DNA from: Oscillospiraceae bacterium
Lineage (GTDB): Bacteria; Bacillota; Clostridia; Oscillospirales; Acutalibacteraceae
Assembly: GCA_022650455.1 (NCBI GenBank)
Contig: JALCPO010000010.1
Location: 1 to 42,595, forward strand
DNA: 42,595 nt
Reading direction: 5' to 3'
Shown: positions 1-7,509 of the stretch, piece after piece
Position numbering within the stretch: position 1 is the first letter of the stretch
How the letters are laid out: the number at the start of each line of letters is the position of its first letter
Made by a program: the position numbers and the translations under genes
Notes under the pieces: generated by a model
Databases searched by the model: none
Seen by the model: only the letters and a program-made list of their open reading frames with translations
Told to the model about the DNA's origin: nothing

Positions 1-50
1 CGGAGCAGGAGAAGGAAATTGTTTTGAATCAAATTAAGGGGGCAAAAGCA

Positions 51-1358
51 ATGGCACAGGGAAAGGCAGAAGAGGCATCCGCAGAAGCGAAAAAGGGTAT
101 GACTTACATACACGGAGACTGGCGGTATTTTGTAGACAAGCGGGATGACAACGGGAAATTTACCGTCTTCATGGTTTCAACGGCAGATTCCGTCATCGCC
201 GGCCAGAAAATAGAAGCTTCCACAATTCCCGATTTCGATACCTTTGAGGAAGCCCAGAATGCGCTGGACGGCTATGCGCTGAAACGCAAGTTTACCGCCG
301 AGTATTCCGACAGCAGCGAAGATGCTCTGGGCCCGGAACGGGCGGAAGACGATCCGGAAGACCTTGGCCCGGACGGCATGGAAGAACTGGCCGAGTACCA
401 GGAGCTTACCCGCCCGGATCCGGGCTCCGCGAACGATGCCCCGGAATCTGATGGAAACGAGGTCGATTCCGGGAACGATGCAGACGAAACGCCCAATCCC
501 GAGGACAATTCCGGCGATTCCGCGAACGATCAGCCCGAAGAGCAGCAGGGGCCCTGTGACTGGAAGAATGCATCCGGGGACGACGAAAAGGAGCCGGAAG
601 ATGAAGAATCGGCTGAAGTGACCGGAGATCCGCTTTCCCTGCGCGGTCCCGAGTTCAACGCGGTCATCGCCACGGCCGATACCGTGCTGAACCGCCTCGT
701 CGCCATGCTGCACGCGAAAAAGCAGCGCGACGGAGAGATGACCGTCAAGGTGACTTTTGAGGATGCGAACGGCGCCGGCTCCTATATTTTCAGCGGCGCG
801 GTGTCCGGAAAGATCAACTATACCGTCAAACCGCAGAAGATCGTCGGCGACGCGGTGGAGCTGCAGTTCGACGCCCAGGGCAATCCTATCGTTCCGGCCG
901 ACCGCGAGCATCAAATTTCCTTTGACGAGATTCAGCCCGGGCAGCGCGAATACCCGCCGCAGGGCGGCACTGCCACGGTAGACGGAAAGACCGGAATTGT
1001 GGAGCACTATGAGGGCAAAGAGGACGAGCCGGCAGATCCGCCCGCCAGCGACGATGCCGCAAACTCGGTTACTGCCGATGATCCGGAAGGCGGCGAGCCC
1101 GATTCTGCACAGGACGCAGCTTCCGGCGAGACCGACGAGCCGTACCCCTGCAAAAACATCGACTGCCCGTTTTACGGCGCTTCCGACTCCGGTGATCCGG
1201 GCTGCTGCTACAAGACCGGCGAGGAGCCGGATCCATTCGACGCAGATTCAGCCGTCGAGCAAGAAAACTGCACCCGTCCGGAAATTCTCCAGGCATATGC
1301 CGACGGGCATCCGTACGCTTCCGAAGAAAAATTTGAAAAGGAGAACGATGCGTCATGA
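51..1358 (+). CDS. Acidic Cys-containing phage hypothetical protein
   Basis: I do not recognise this protein. The ATG start is chosen because an AAGGGGG Shine-Dalgarno lies 8 nt upstream. The frame is open back to position 3 and a TTG at 24 is also possible, so the N terminus is uncertain and the gene could begin outside the window. Visible parts are a short globular N-terminal domain (around MTYIHGDWRYF), a long Asp/Glu/Pro/Ser low-complexity linker, a second globular segment beginning near GPEFNAVIATAD that looks beta-rich, another acidic linker, and a C-terminal cysteine cluster (C-x4-C then CC and a later C) that could bind metal. It heads a run of early genes and overlaps the next gene by ATGA. 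A role near replication or recombination is inferred from position only. Confidence 0.7.
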   Translation: MAQGKAEEASAEAKKGMTYIHGDWRYFVDKRDDNGKFTVFMVSTADSVIAGQKIEASTIPDFDTFEEAQNALDGYALKRKFTAEYSDSSEDALGPERAEDDPEDLGPDGMEELAEYQELTRPDPGSANDAPESDGNEVDSGNDADETPNPEDNSGDSANDQPEEQQGPCDWKNASGDDEKEPEDEESAEVTGDPLSLRGPEFNAVIATADTVLNRLVAMLHAKKQRDGEMTVKVTFEDANGAGSYIFSGAVSGKINYTVKPQKIVGDAVELQFDAQGNPIVPADREHQISFDEIQPGQREYPPQGGTATVDGKTGIVEHYEGKEDEPADPPASDDAANSVTADDPEGGEPDSAQDAASGETDEPYPCKNIDCPFYGASDSGDPGCCYKTGEEPDPFDADSAVEQENCTRPEILQAYADGHPYASEEKFEKENDAS

Positions 1359-1606
1359 CGCTGGAAAATCTGAAAAAAGCCAACGGCCTCGCGGGAAAAC
1401 TCGACAAAATCAATAAGGTTATCGTCGAAGTCAAGAACGTCCACACTGATGCGGGTATGACTTTTTTAATTGGCGATCATTTCCCAAGAGTTTGCATCAT
1501 GGACGATATGCTTGACCCGATGGCGAAAGAGGGCTGCAAAGCCCTGATCCTATCGAATCTGGAAGGCAAAAAACGACAGCTCGAAGCCGAGCTTGAAAAA
1601 CTGTAG
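1355..1606 (+). CDS. Small phage hypothetical protein, 83 aa
   Basis: This unrecognised small protein starts at an ATG overlapping the stop of the previous gene (ATGA), which implies translational coupling. Both ends look helical, and the C-terminal 20 residues (GKKRQLEAELEKL) could form a coiled coil. There is no catalytic motif or membrane segment. It belongs to the early-gene operon between the acidic protein and the HD-domain protein. Confidence 0.7.
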   Translation: MTLENLKKANGLAGKLDKINKVIVEVKNVHTDAGMTFLIGDHFPRVCIMDDMLDPMAKEGCKALILSNLEGKKRQLEAELEKL

Positions 1607-1616
1607 GGAGTGCAGA

Positions 1617-2174
1617 ATGACGAAGAAAGACGAATTTATTCAAGTGTTCAATGACAACGTTCGCCGCGAGAGAGCTGCAGAGCTCCTTCGCTGGCTGGAA
1701 TCCACGGACTTCTTCACCGCACCTGCAAGCACGAGATACCATTCTTGCCACGAGGGCGGGCTTTGCGAACATTCATTGAACGTGTTTTATAGGCTAACGT
1801 CCATCATATCCGAATCCGACGCCGAACCAACAGACGAAACAATCGCCATTTGTGGCCTGCTCCACGATGTTTGCAAAGCAAATTTCTATAAGGCCACCAC
1901 CCGCAATGTGAAGAACGAGCAGACCGGGAAGTGGGAAAAGCAACCATATTACGCGGTTGAGGAAAAATTTCCGTATGGTCACGGCGAGAAGTCAGTTTTC
2001 CTGATTGAGCGGTTTATGAAGCTCACTCCCGAAGAAGCGGTTGCAATCCGGTTCCACATGGGCGAGTTTGAATCCCTGCGGAGTACATCGGATGCATATA
2101 GCAAATTTCCACTCGCCGTGATGCTCCATGTGGCCGATCTGGAAGCAACATATCTTGATGAAGAGAAAGGATAA
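1617..2174 (+). CDS. HD-domain phosphohydrolase-like phage protein
   Basis: The 185-residue protein has the metal-binding signature of the HD superfamily: His52 in GLCEHSLNVF and the His83-Asp84 pair in CGLLHDVCK, with further conserved His later in a helical fold. HD proteins usually hydrolyse phosphoester bonds in nucleotides or nucleic acids, and the substrate here cannot be told from sequence. An ATG at 1617 is chosen over an upstream in-frame TTG at 1593 because AGGGAG sits 6 nt before the ATG. It lies 5 bp before the broken recT-like gene, so a nucleotide-metabolism or DNA-processing role in phage replication is plausible but inferred. Confidence 0.75.
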   Translation: MTKKDEFIQVFNDNVRRERAAELLRWLESTDFFTAPASTRYHSCHEGGLCEHSLNVFYRLTSIISESDAEPTDETIAICGLLHDVCKANFYKATTRNVKNEQTGKWEKQPYYAVEEKFPYGHGEKSVFLIERFMKLTPEEAVAIRFHMGEFESLRSTSDAYSKFPLAVMLHVADLEATYLDEEKG

Positions 2175-2179
2175 AAATC

Positions 2180-2981
2180 ATGAGTGAATCAAAAAAAATT
2201 GTCGCCGCGGCGCCGGCACAAATCAAAAACGCCGCTTCTGTAGCCCCCGCAAAGGACATCGTTCTCGGCACCAACATCTTCAGTGGCTTCCAGGAGTTTC
2301 AGGTCGCGCAGCGCATGGCGCAGGCTTTGGCCAGTTCTACTATCATCCCGACCGGCGTGGAGCAGTCAGTACATTGTGGCCATGATCAACGCAAGCCACA
2401 AGTACAAAACGGAACTGCAGTATGACCTGCGGGGCACCGGTGAAAGCATGTCCTGCTACGCCTGGGCGGAAGATATGAACGGGCACAAGGTCGTCGGCCC
2501 AACCATCACTATGGCAATGGCGAAGGATGAAGGCTGGCTGGGCCGGAACGGTTCCAAATGGAAGACCATGCCGGAAGTCATGATTCGGTACCGTGCCGCA
2601 TCGTTTTTCGGCCGTCTGAACTGCCCGGACATGATTATGGGCATCTACAGCACGGATGAAGTTGTCGAGCTTGGGCCGGACGCCTACCGGGACGTTGACC
2701 CGGAGGAAAAGGTGCGTAAAGAAATTAAAGTGCAGGCCAATCAAGTTCCCGCTGACATCAAAGTTGACGAGGAAACCGGGGAAGTGCAGGAGCCGATCGC
2801 CGGATCGGATTCTGACCATCCGGAAGGCAGCGGAAAGCATTCCGAAGCGCACGGGCCCGCCCCGGAAACGGCCCCTGCGAAGCCGCAGGAGCCTCCCAAA
2901 GAGAAGAAAGGCAAAACTACTAAAACTACTCCGCCGCCCGCTGAAAATAAACCTGCGGCCGTCTACGACCCCGGGTTTTAA
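2180..2981 (+). pseudogene. RecT-like ssDNA-annealing protein, internal deletion plus frameshift
   Basis: Two reading frames together give a recognisable phage annealing-protein family. The first frame (ATG 2180, stop 2423-2425) carries the N-terminal block ending in AQRMAQALASSTIIPT. The second frame picks up at about 2352 with PAWSSQYIVAMINASHKYKT and continues through GSKWKTMPEVMIRYRAA to a stop at 2979-2981. From my memory of family members, about 35-40 residues normally lie between these blocks, so the junction near 2348-2354 looks like a deletion of 3n+2 bp. The second frame has no obvious start at the junction, and both products would lack the core segment, so the protein is probably inactive. 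The C-terminal tail is Pro/Lys-rich. The assignment to the RecT/Redbeta group is from motif memory and is moderately sure; the frame break is directly visible. Confidence 0.75.
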
Positions 2982-2987
2982 ACAATT

Positions 2988-3710
2988 ATGATTACTGTAA
3001 AATGCCTGGCTTCCGGAAGCTCCGGGAACTCCTACGCCGTCGACGACGGAAAGAGCGCCCTGCTCCTGGAAGCGGGCATTCCCGCTAAAAAGATATTATC
3101 CGGCTATCTGTCCATCCTTCCCCGCGTGGCAGGATGCCTGATCTCGCATGAGCACCAGGACCACGCCAAAGGCGCCGACGGGCTTGCGGCGCGCGGGATC
3201 GATCTCTATATGACTTCCGGAACGTTCTGCGGCATCGAGGACCGATTTGGAAAGATTGATCATCCCTATCGGGCCCATGTTATCCGGGCGGGAGAACAGT
3301 TCAGCCTCGCGAGCTGGATCGTCTTGCCGTTTGAGACGAAGCACGATACCACGGAGCCTTGTGGGTACCTGCTCTACTCCACGGTTGCCCGGGAAAAGCT
3401 CCTCTTCGCGACGGATACTTATTACATACCAAACCTGTTCCGATCACTGAATATCATCATGGTGGAATGCAATTACAGCATTCCGCTGCTGGACGCGAGC
3501 ATCCGGGACGGCAGGGTACCAGAAATTATGAAGCCCCGGCTGCTGAGGTCGCACTTCGGCTTGGAAAACGTCAAGGATTTCTTCCTGGCCAACGGCATGC
3601 AGTCCGTGCGGCATATCTACCTGATCCACCTATCCGACAACAACGCGGATCCGGAACAGTTCAAAAGGGAAATCGAGAGGTCGACCGGAAAACCGGTCAC
3701 CGTATTTTAA
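2988..3710 (+). CDS. MBL-fold hydrolase, YycJ/WalJ-like
   Basis: This 240-residue metallo-beta-lactamase-fold protein has the metal motif HEHQDH at residues 54-59, an N-terminal GSSGNSY loop, and a later HDTTEPCGY and FATDTYY, the arrangement seen in YycJ/WalJ-type proteins. YycJ relatives have been reported as 5'-3' exonucleases on double-stranded DNA. Such genes often sit beside recT in Gram-positive phages, where they may supply the resected strand to the annealing protein. Here it begins 6 bp after the broken recT-like gene, so the nuclease half of the pair looks intact and the annealer does not. The partnership is inferred from position. Confidence 0.8.
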   Translation: MITVKCLASGSSGNSYAVDDGKSALLLEAGIPAKKILSGYLSILPRVAGCLISHEHQDHAKGADGLAARGIDLYMTSGTFCGIEDRFGKIDHPYRAHVIRAGEQFSLASWIVLPFETKHDTTEPCGYLLYSTVAREKLLFATDTYYIPNLFRSLNIIMVECNYSIPLLDASIRDGRVPEIMKPRLLRSHFGLENVKDFFLANGMQSVRHIYLIHLSDNNADPEQFKREIERSTGKPVTVF

Positions 3711-3727
3711 GGGCGGTGGTGATTAAC

Positions 3728-4042
3728 ATGCTTGTTACCAATTCCAAGCGAGTTCCTTTTGTCCGAACCAATGGACATAATCTATGGATCAATGTTGTGG
3801 CGCAGAAACTTTTGGACAATCCCATCCGAGTGGACATTGGAATTGACACGGAAAATAATCAAATCACCATACGCAAGAACGACGAATCGGGTGCTTTTAA
3901 AATAACGTACACCAGGGATAAACAATGTAAAATTTCATCGTTCATCTTCCTGCGCGGGCCGATCCACTTGAAAAACAGGACAAGGTTTGTGGTTCACGGC
4001 GGGAACGGTATTGTTCGGTTTAGCGTTGAACAGGCGGTGTAA
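3728..4042 (+). CDS. Small phage hypothetical protein, 104 aa
   Basis: I do not recognise this protein. The start is the ATG at 3728, preceded by a GGCGGTGG Shine-Dalgarno-like stretch about 8 nt upstream; a longer open frame extends back into the MBL gene but has no support. Composition is mixed alpha/beta (VDIGIDTENNQITIRKND, then a C-terminal beta-rich part), with no cysteine pairs, membrane segment or catalytic signature. It is lower in GC than its neighbours. It lies in the replication cluster directly before the DnaD-like gene, with 2 bp between the stop and the next start. Confidence 0.65.
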   Translation: MLVTNSKRVPFVRTNGHNLWINVVAQKLLDNPIRVDIGIDTENNQITIRKNDESGAFKITYTRDKQCKISSFIFLRGPIHLKNRTRFVVHGGNGIVRFSVEQAV

Positions 4043-4044
4043 AC

Positions 4045-4902
4045 ATGGCGTGGATTCAAATAGATGATGGAATTCGGGAACACGATAAAATCTATAATTT
4101 GGCTGATGCTCTCGGTATCTCAAATGCCTACGCCGTCGGCTTGATGGTCTGCTTTTGGACCTGGGCCGTTACGGCCGCCCCCGATGGCGATGTGACAAAC
4201 TTTCCGCCCAGGGCGATTTCCAAGGCAGCAGGGTGGGAAAAGGGCGGGTCAAAAGGTGCCCAGAAATTTTATGACGATCTGCTCAGGATTCGTTTCCTCG
4301 AGAAAAAAGAAGACGGTCGGATTGTTATTCGGAATTGGCAGCAGCATGCGGGGCTTTTGATCGATTACATAGAGCACCAAAAAGAGAACAATCGGAAAAG
4401 AGTGCAAAAATTCAGAGAGCGCCAAAAGAAAAAGCCAACCATTACTCCCTCAAAACGTAATGAAGAAGTAACGCCTGACAGGCAGGACTGTAACGTTACA
4501 GAAACGTTATGTAATGGGAGTACCTATACCAAGACCTTAACCAAGACCTTAGGGAAAGATAAGCTTAGTGTAATAAACACCCCATCTTCCTCCACGGTAG
4601 AGGGCGCAGCGCCGAAAGACGGCGGGGCGGGGCCTGATTTCGGGGTGGTTTGCCAGGAATTCGAGGAGAAGGTCAATCCGATGCCCTCGTCGAAGGACGG
4701 CGTTACCCTTGGGGAGTTGATCCGGGATTATCCCGTGAAGCGCATCCTGGACGCCATCGCGGAAACCGCGCGATGTCAGGGCCGATCGGCATCCTACGTG
4801 CGAAGCGTCCTGAAAAACGAGGACCGCGAACGAAAGGAACGACCGCCCGCACGAGGGCCGGATCTGACTGATCCGAGCCGCTATAAAAATTTTGGGAAGT
4901 GA
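4045..4902 (+). CDS. Phage replication protein, DnaD-like
   Basis: The N-terminal 120 residues look like the winged-helix N domain of phage replisome organisers (MAWIQIDDGIREHDKIYNL, later VIRNWQQHAGLLIDYIEHQK). A basic, Thr/Ser-rich linker follows, and the C-terminal segment from about residue 200 (VCQEFEEKVNPMP to ASYVRSVLKN) matches the short helical DnaD/DnaB2 C domain. Such proteins bind the phage origin and recruit helicase through the loader. The downstream neighbour is a DnaC-like loader, which fits. The linker DNA (about 4,480-4,600) is markedly AT-rich and may contain the phage replication origin, as in other phages; I see no clean iteron array, so that remains a guess. Confidence 0.75.
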   Translation: MAWIQIDDGIREHDKIYNLADALGISNAYAVGLMVCFWTWAVTAAPDGDVTNFPPRAISKAAGWEKGGSKGAQKFYDDLLRIRFLEKKEDGRIVIRNWQQHAGLLIDYIEHQKENNRKRVQKFRERQKKKPTITPSKRNEEVTPDRQDCNVTETLCNGSTYTKTLTKTLGKDKLSVINTPSSSTVEGAAPKDGGAGPDFGVVCQEFEEKVNPMPSSKDGVTLGELIRDYPVKRILDAIAETARCQGRSASYVRSVLKNEDRERKERPPARGPDLTDPSRYKNFGK

Positions 4903-4907
4903 TCGCC

Positions 4908-5702
4908 ATGGACGAAAAGACGATGGAAAAATTATCATCCACTGTGCTGCCTGGGAAAGTCTACGATACTGGCCGTGTCTGCCCGAAATGCGGGGATCGC
5001 ATCTACGCATTCCGGATGTGGGCCGATGGGAAAATCCGCGAGTTTGAAAAGCCGTGCTCCTGCCGGAACGAGGAGATCAAGGCCGAAGATGCGTCCAAGA
5101 AAGCGCGGGACCGTGAAGAAGCGCGCCAGCGCCGCTTGAAGTGGGCGGAAATCCCGGGAATGTTCTCCACCGCGACGCTGAAAGGATACCGCCGGGTGCC
5201 AGGGGCAGAAAAGGCATTCGAGGCCGTGAAAAAATATCTGCTGAACCGGAAAGAAAATTTTCTCGCCGGCCGCGGTCTGATCCTGATGGGCGCCGTGGGC
5301 TGCGGGAAGACGCACCTCGGCTGCGCGGTTCTGAACTGTGCGCTGGAAGACGGGTACCGCGCCGCTTACTGGAACGTCCCGCAGCAACTGGAAATGATGA
5401 TGTACGGCCATGCCGACGAGGCGGAGCAGGTTCGGATCCTTGACAAGGCGCTTTTGGCGGACGTGCTTCTCCTGGACGACCTCGGCGCGGAAAAAGCGAG
5501 CGCCTGGACGCAGAAGGAGCTGGTCGTTATCCTCGACGAACGGTACCGGGAAAATAAGCCGACGATCATCACCAGCAATCTGATGTTGACGGATGGCGAA
5601 CTCCGTACGACCTGCGGGGACCGTGCTTACAGCCGGCTGTGTTCCGATCATTACCAGGCCGTCGCTCTGACAGCCGTGGATTACAGGAGAAAACGGGAAT
5701 GA
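4908..5702 (+). CDS. DnaC-like helicase loader ATPase
   Basis: This AAA+ ATPase loads the replicative helicase at the phage origin. It has an N-terminal zinc-finger-like cysteine set (C25, C28, C50, C52), a basic helical linker, a Walker A motif GAVGCGKT at residues 128-135, and a Walker B motif VLLLDDLGAE. A sensor-like ITSN follows. The length of about 264 residues is normal for phage DnaC/DnaI-type loaders. An ATG at 4908 with GGGAAG 8 nt upstream is preferred; an in-frame GTG at 4899 overlapping the previous stop is the alternative. It overlaps the next gene (RusA) by ATGA, completing a replication-recombination cassette. Confidence 0.9.
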   Translation: MDEKTMEKLSSTVLPGKVYDTGRVCPKCGDRIYAFRMWADGKIREFEKPCSCRNEEIKAEDASKKARDREEARQRRLKWAEIPGMFSTATLKGYRRVPGAEKAFEAVKKYLLNRKENFLAGRGLILMGAVGCGKTHLGCAVLNCALEDGYRAAYWNVPQQLEMMMYGHADEAEQVRILDKALLADVLLLDDLGAEKASAWTQKELVVILDERYRENKPTIITSNLMLTDGELRTTCGDRAYSRLCSDHYQAVALTAVDYRRKRE

Positions 5703-6127
5703 AGAGGAATATCTGCTTTACAATTTCCGGCCCGCCGCAGGGCAAGGCCCGGCCGAAGGTGGTCCGCATCAAGACGGGCGCCAGCGTTACATACACTCCG
5801 GACAAGACCGTCCGCTACGAAGAGCTGACGCGAATCCGTTACCGAGCGGCCGCGCGAGGTTTTAAATTCGCGGACGACGCTCAGGTCGGCATTCAGATCA
5901 CGGCCCGGTACCCGATCCCAAAAAGCAAAAGCAAGCGCGTCAAGGCCGCCATGTTGGCCGGGCAAATCAGGCCGGCCAAAAAGCCGGACTGCGACAACAT
6001 TGTAAAAATCGTCTGCGACGCCCTCAACGGGATCGCCTACCGCGACGACGCGCAGATTGTACTTGCCCAGGTGGAAAAGGAATATGATGACGAACCGAAG
6101 ACGTTCGTTAGGCTGTGGGAGGTGTGA
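5699..6127 (+). CDS. rusA: RusA-family Holliday junction resolvase
   Basis: The 142-residue product matches the RusA endonuclease family, which cleaves Holliday junctions during phage recombination and before packaging. The N terminus carries SGPPQGKARPK, and the family core is KPDCDNIVKIVCDALNG followed by AYRDDAQI, giving the conserved acidic residues of the active site and the Asn/Lys pair. Size and order are normal. The start is the ATG overlapping the loader stop (ATGA). The open frame upstream of it is not used. With the recT-like gene broken, this resolvase is the clearest intact recombination enzyme in this part of the phage. Confidence 0.9.
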   Translation: MKRNICFTISGPPQGKARPKVVRIKTGASVTYTPDKTVRYEELTRIRYRAAARGFKFADDAQVGIQITARYPIPKSKSKRVKAAMLAGQIRPAKKPDCDNIVKIVCDALNGIAYRDDAQIVLAQVEKEYDDEPKTFVRLWEV

Positions 6128-6129
6128 AA

Positions 6130-6256
6130 ATGGAAAAACTGACAAAGCTGAACGGGATTGGAGAATACGAGCTTCGGGCATGCTTTGAATGTGGGGATGG
6201 GCGCGGAACCGGATAAAGATTACATCGTGCTGACAATTCAGCAGGAGAAAAAATGA
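6130..6256 (+). pseudogene. Possible small phage gene with a +1 G frameshift
   Basis: An ATG at 6130 opens a short frame reading MEKLTKLNGIGEYELRACFECG that stops after 28 codons. If one G is removed from the GGGG run at 6193-6196, the frame continues as MGAEPDKDYIVLTIQQEKK and ends with TGA at 6254-6256, overlapping the next ATG in the usual ATGA way. That coupling suggests the shifted frame was once translated. The alternative is a short independent ORF beginning at ATG 6197. I do not recognise the product. Confidence 0.35.
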
Positions 6257-6495
6257 TGGATAAACACATCGAAACTCTGAACGTCATGGAAAGCTCTTAT
6301 GCTCATATCCGCAAAAATGATAGTGAGTTTGAGGCAATCGAAGCCGCAAAAGAGGCTTTGCAGGAGCAGGCAGCAGACGAAAATGGAGGGATTTTAGTGT
6401 GGATTATCTGCTGGGAAGGACTGATAAAAAGTGACAGCAAAAGATGCCTTAGAGCAATACAAGGACTTGAACGCCGAGCTGAGGCAGATCAATAA
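6253..6495 (+). CDS. Small phage hypothetical protein, probably with an altered C terminus
   Basis: The first 40 residues (ETLNVMESSYAHIRKND, then EAIEAAKEALQEQ) look like a small helical protein that usually ends soon after such a block. Here the frame runs on for about 35 further residues and overlaps the following gene by 65 bp, which is unusually long for this operon. In another frame the same DNA encodes the end of an XRE-type repressor, so the C-terminal part is probably a by-product of a recombination junction. Function is unknown. Confidence 0.5.
   Translation: MMDKHIETLNVMESSYAHIRKNDSEFEAIEAAKEALQEQAADENGGILVWIICWEGLIKSDSKRCLRAIQGLERRAEADQ
6384..6434 (+). pseudogene. Fossil C-terminal end of an XRE-type repressor
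   Basis: The frame ending at TGA 6432-6434 reads KWRDFSVDYLLGRTDKK. The run FSVDYLLGRTD is a very typical end of an XRE/Cro-CI helix-turn-helix domain, but no HTH coding sequence precedes it. The stop overlaps the GTG start of the next gene (GTGA), as an original gene end would. I read it as the leftover 3' end of a replaced gene. It is short, so chance cannot be excluded. Confidence 0.35.
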
Positions 6496-6859
6496 CAGGC
6501 TGCAAGTCCTTTCCGCAGAGCCGGCGCACTTTGCATCAGACAGCGTGCTGGCCTCTCCGGCGCATGAACCGTACCAAAATCGACCGATCCCGATCCGGGG
6601 GAACGTACAGGAAAAGGACGTCTCGGAAGAATTTCAAAGTCTCACGAAATATTACAAGCATTTGCGGAAAAAGCTGTACGCCGAGTGTCTGCATGCCGAG
6701 AGCATTATTGCCCGCGTTGATGATCCGAAAGCAAGGACGATCATCCGGTATCGGTACATAGACGGGATGGAATGGAATGAGATCGCGGACAAACTGGATG
6801 ATGGGAGCACAATGGATAGTGTTCGAATGTACACCAAAAGATTTTTAAAAAATCTTTGA
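6431..6859 (+). CDS. ArpU/sigma-70 region 4-like late transcription regulator
   Basis: This 142-residue protein begins at a GTG that overlaps the preceding stop signal. It has an N-terminal helical, coiled-coil-prone half (EQYKDLNAELRQINNRL) and a C-terminal helix-turn-helix resembling sigma-70 region 4 (ARTIIRYRYIDGMEWNEIA, then SVRMYTKRFLKNL). Proteins of this kind (ArpU, DUF1492, RinA-like) sit just before terS in Firmicutes phages and are thought to switch on the late operon. The position here is exactly that, with a 218 bp gap to terS carrying a direct repeat. Regulatory function is inferred from fold and position. Confidence 0.75.
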   Translation: MTAKDALEQYKDLNAELRQINNRLQVLSAEPAHFASDSVLASPAHEPYQNRPIPIRGNVQEKDVSEEFQSLTKYYKHLRKKLYAECLHAESIIARVDDPKARTIIRYRYIDGMEWNEIADKLDDGSTMDSVRMYTKRFLKNL

Positions 6860-6860
6860 A

Positions 6861-6913
6861 ATGTTCGGTATGTTCGTTGTCAAGGGGTTATACTTAGTAC
6901 GATGCAAAGTGCA
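6861..6913 (+). promoter_or_regulatory. Candidate late-operon control region with ATGTTCG direct repeat
   Basis: The only sizable gap before the packaging genes (6,860-7,077) starts with ATGTTCG at 6861-6867 repeated at 6870-6876, a 9 bp period that places both copies on nearly the same DNA face. A TTGTCA at 6877-6882 is followed by TATACT and TACGAT-like boxes at shorter than ideal spacing, so an activator-dependent promoter is plausible. The regulator gene ends immediately upstream. An open frame over this gap has no Shine-Dalgarno and no recognisable product. Confidence 0.4.
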
Positions 6914-6975
6914 GCTATACGACACCTTGCGGAAATTGATTACAAAGGCTCTGGCTTTTAGTACCCTTTCTCTCA

Positions 6976-6997
6976 GCGCCGCCCGGCAAGGCGGCGC
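6976..6997 (+). other. Perfect 8-bp hairpin upstream of terS
   Basis: GCGCCGCC at 6976-6983 and GGCGGCGC at 6990-6997 form a perfect stem with a 6-nt loop. No T-run follows directly, so it is not a standard terminator. It could be a transcript-end stabiliser, a cos/pac-related structure next to the terminase genes, or a weak pause site. The function is undecided. Confidence 0.5.
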
Positions 6998-7077
6998 AAT
7001 GGATTATTTCAAGCGTGCTGCGCGAGCGGTGCGCTTTTTACTTGGCTTACTTTGCTTTGGAATGAGGTGATGAAAAA

Positions 7078-7509
7078 ATGGCAAGGCCGCTGAAGTACAA
7101 AACTCCGGAAGAAATGCAGGCAAAAATCGACGAGTACTTCAAAAGCTGTGAAGGAAAACTCCTGAAAGACGACAAAGGCCAAGCCGTTTTCGATAAATTC
7201 GGCCATCCGATTATTGTCGGTCGAAGGCCTCCCACGGTTACCGGTTTGGCGCTTGCGTTGGGATTCAAATCCCGGCAGGCGCTTTTGAATTATCAGGCAA
7301 AGAGACGGTTCGATTACACGGTTACGCGCGCAAAGTCACGTTGCGAGGATTACGCCGAATCCCGACTATTCGACCGTGACGGCGCAATGGGCGCTAAGTT
7401 CAGCCTGTCGAACAACTTCAAGGGTTGGAGCGAAAAAGGGCAAAGCGAAAGCGATGACAACACCGGCCAGCTTGAGCAGCTGCTGAAAGGTCTGAAATCC
7501 GATGGCTGA
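7078..7509 (+). CDS. terS: Phage terminase small subunit
   Basis: The 143-residue protein has the N-terminal signature of a Gram-positive phage small terminase (MARPLKYKTPEEMQAKID), a central helix-turn-helix (PTVTGLALALGFKSRQALLN), and an acidic C-terminal tail that ends in the overlap with terL. Small terminases recognise the packaging site on concatemeric DNA and hand it to the large subunit. GAGGTG precedes the ATG. It shares 8 bp with terL. Position after the sigma-like regulator and before terL and portal is the standard packaging order. Confidence 0.85.
   Translation: MARPLKYKTPEEMQAKIDEYFKSCEGKLLKDDKGQAVFDKFGHPIIVGRRPPTVTGLALALGFKSRQALLNYQAKRRFDYTVTRAKSRCEDYAESRLFDRDGAMGAKFSLSNNFKGWSEKGQSESDDNTGQLEQLLKGLKSDG

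Noticed and set aside
177-1007. Long - strand ORFs opposite early phage, ATPase, comEC and alaS genes
   Set aside because: They are complements of well-supported genes, have no ribosome sites and give low-complexity Arg/Pro/Gly-rich products.
6837-6857. AT-rich palindrome at the end of the sigma-like regulator gene as a terminator
   Set aside because: It is made almost only of A and T, has no GC-rich stem, and lies inside the coding region.
6861-7070. 69-codon ORF in the gap before terS
   Set aside because: No Shine-Dalgarno, no recognisable product, and it covers the repeats and hairpin of the control region.
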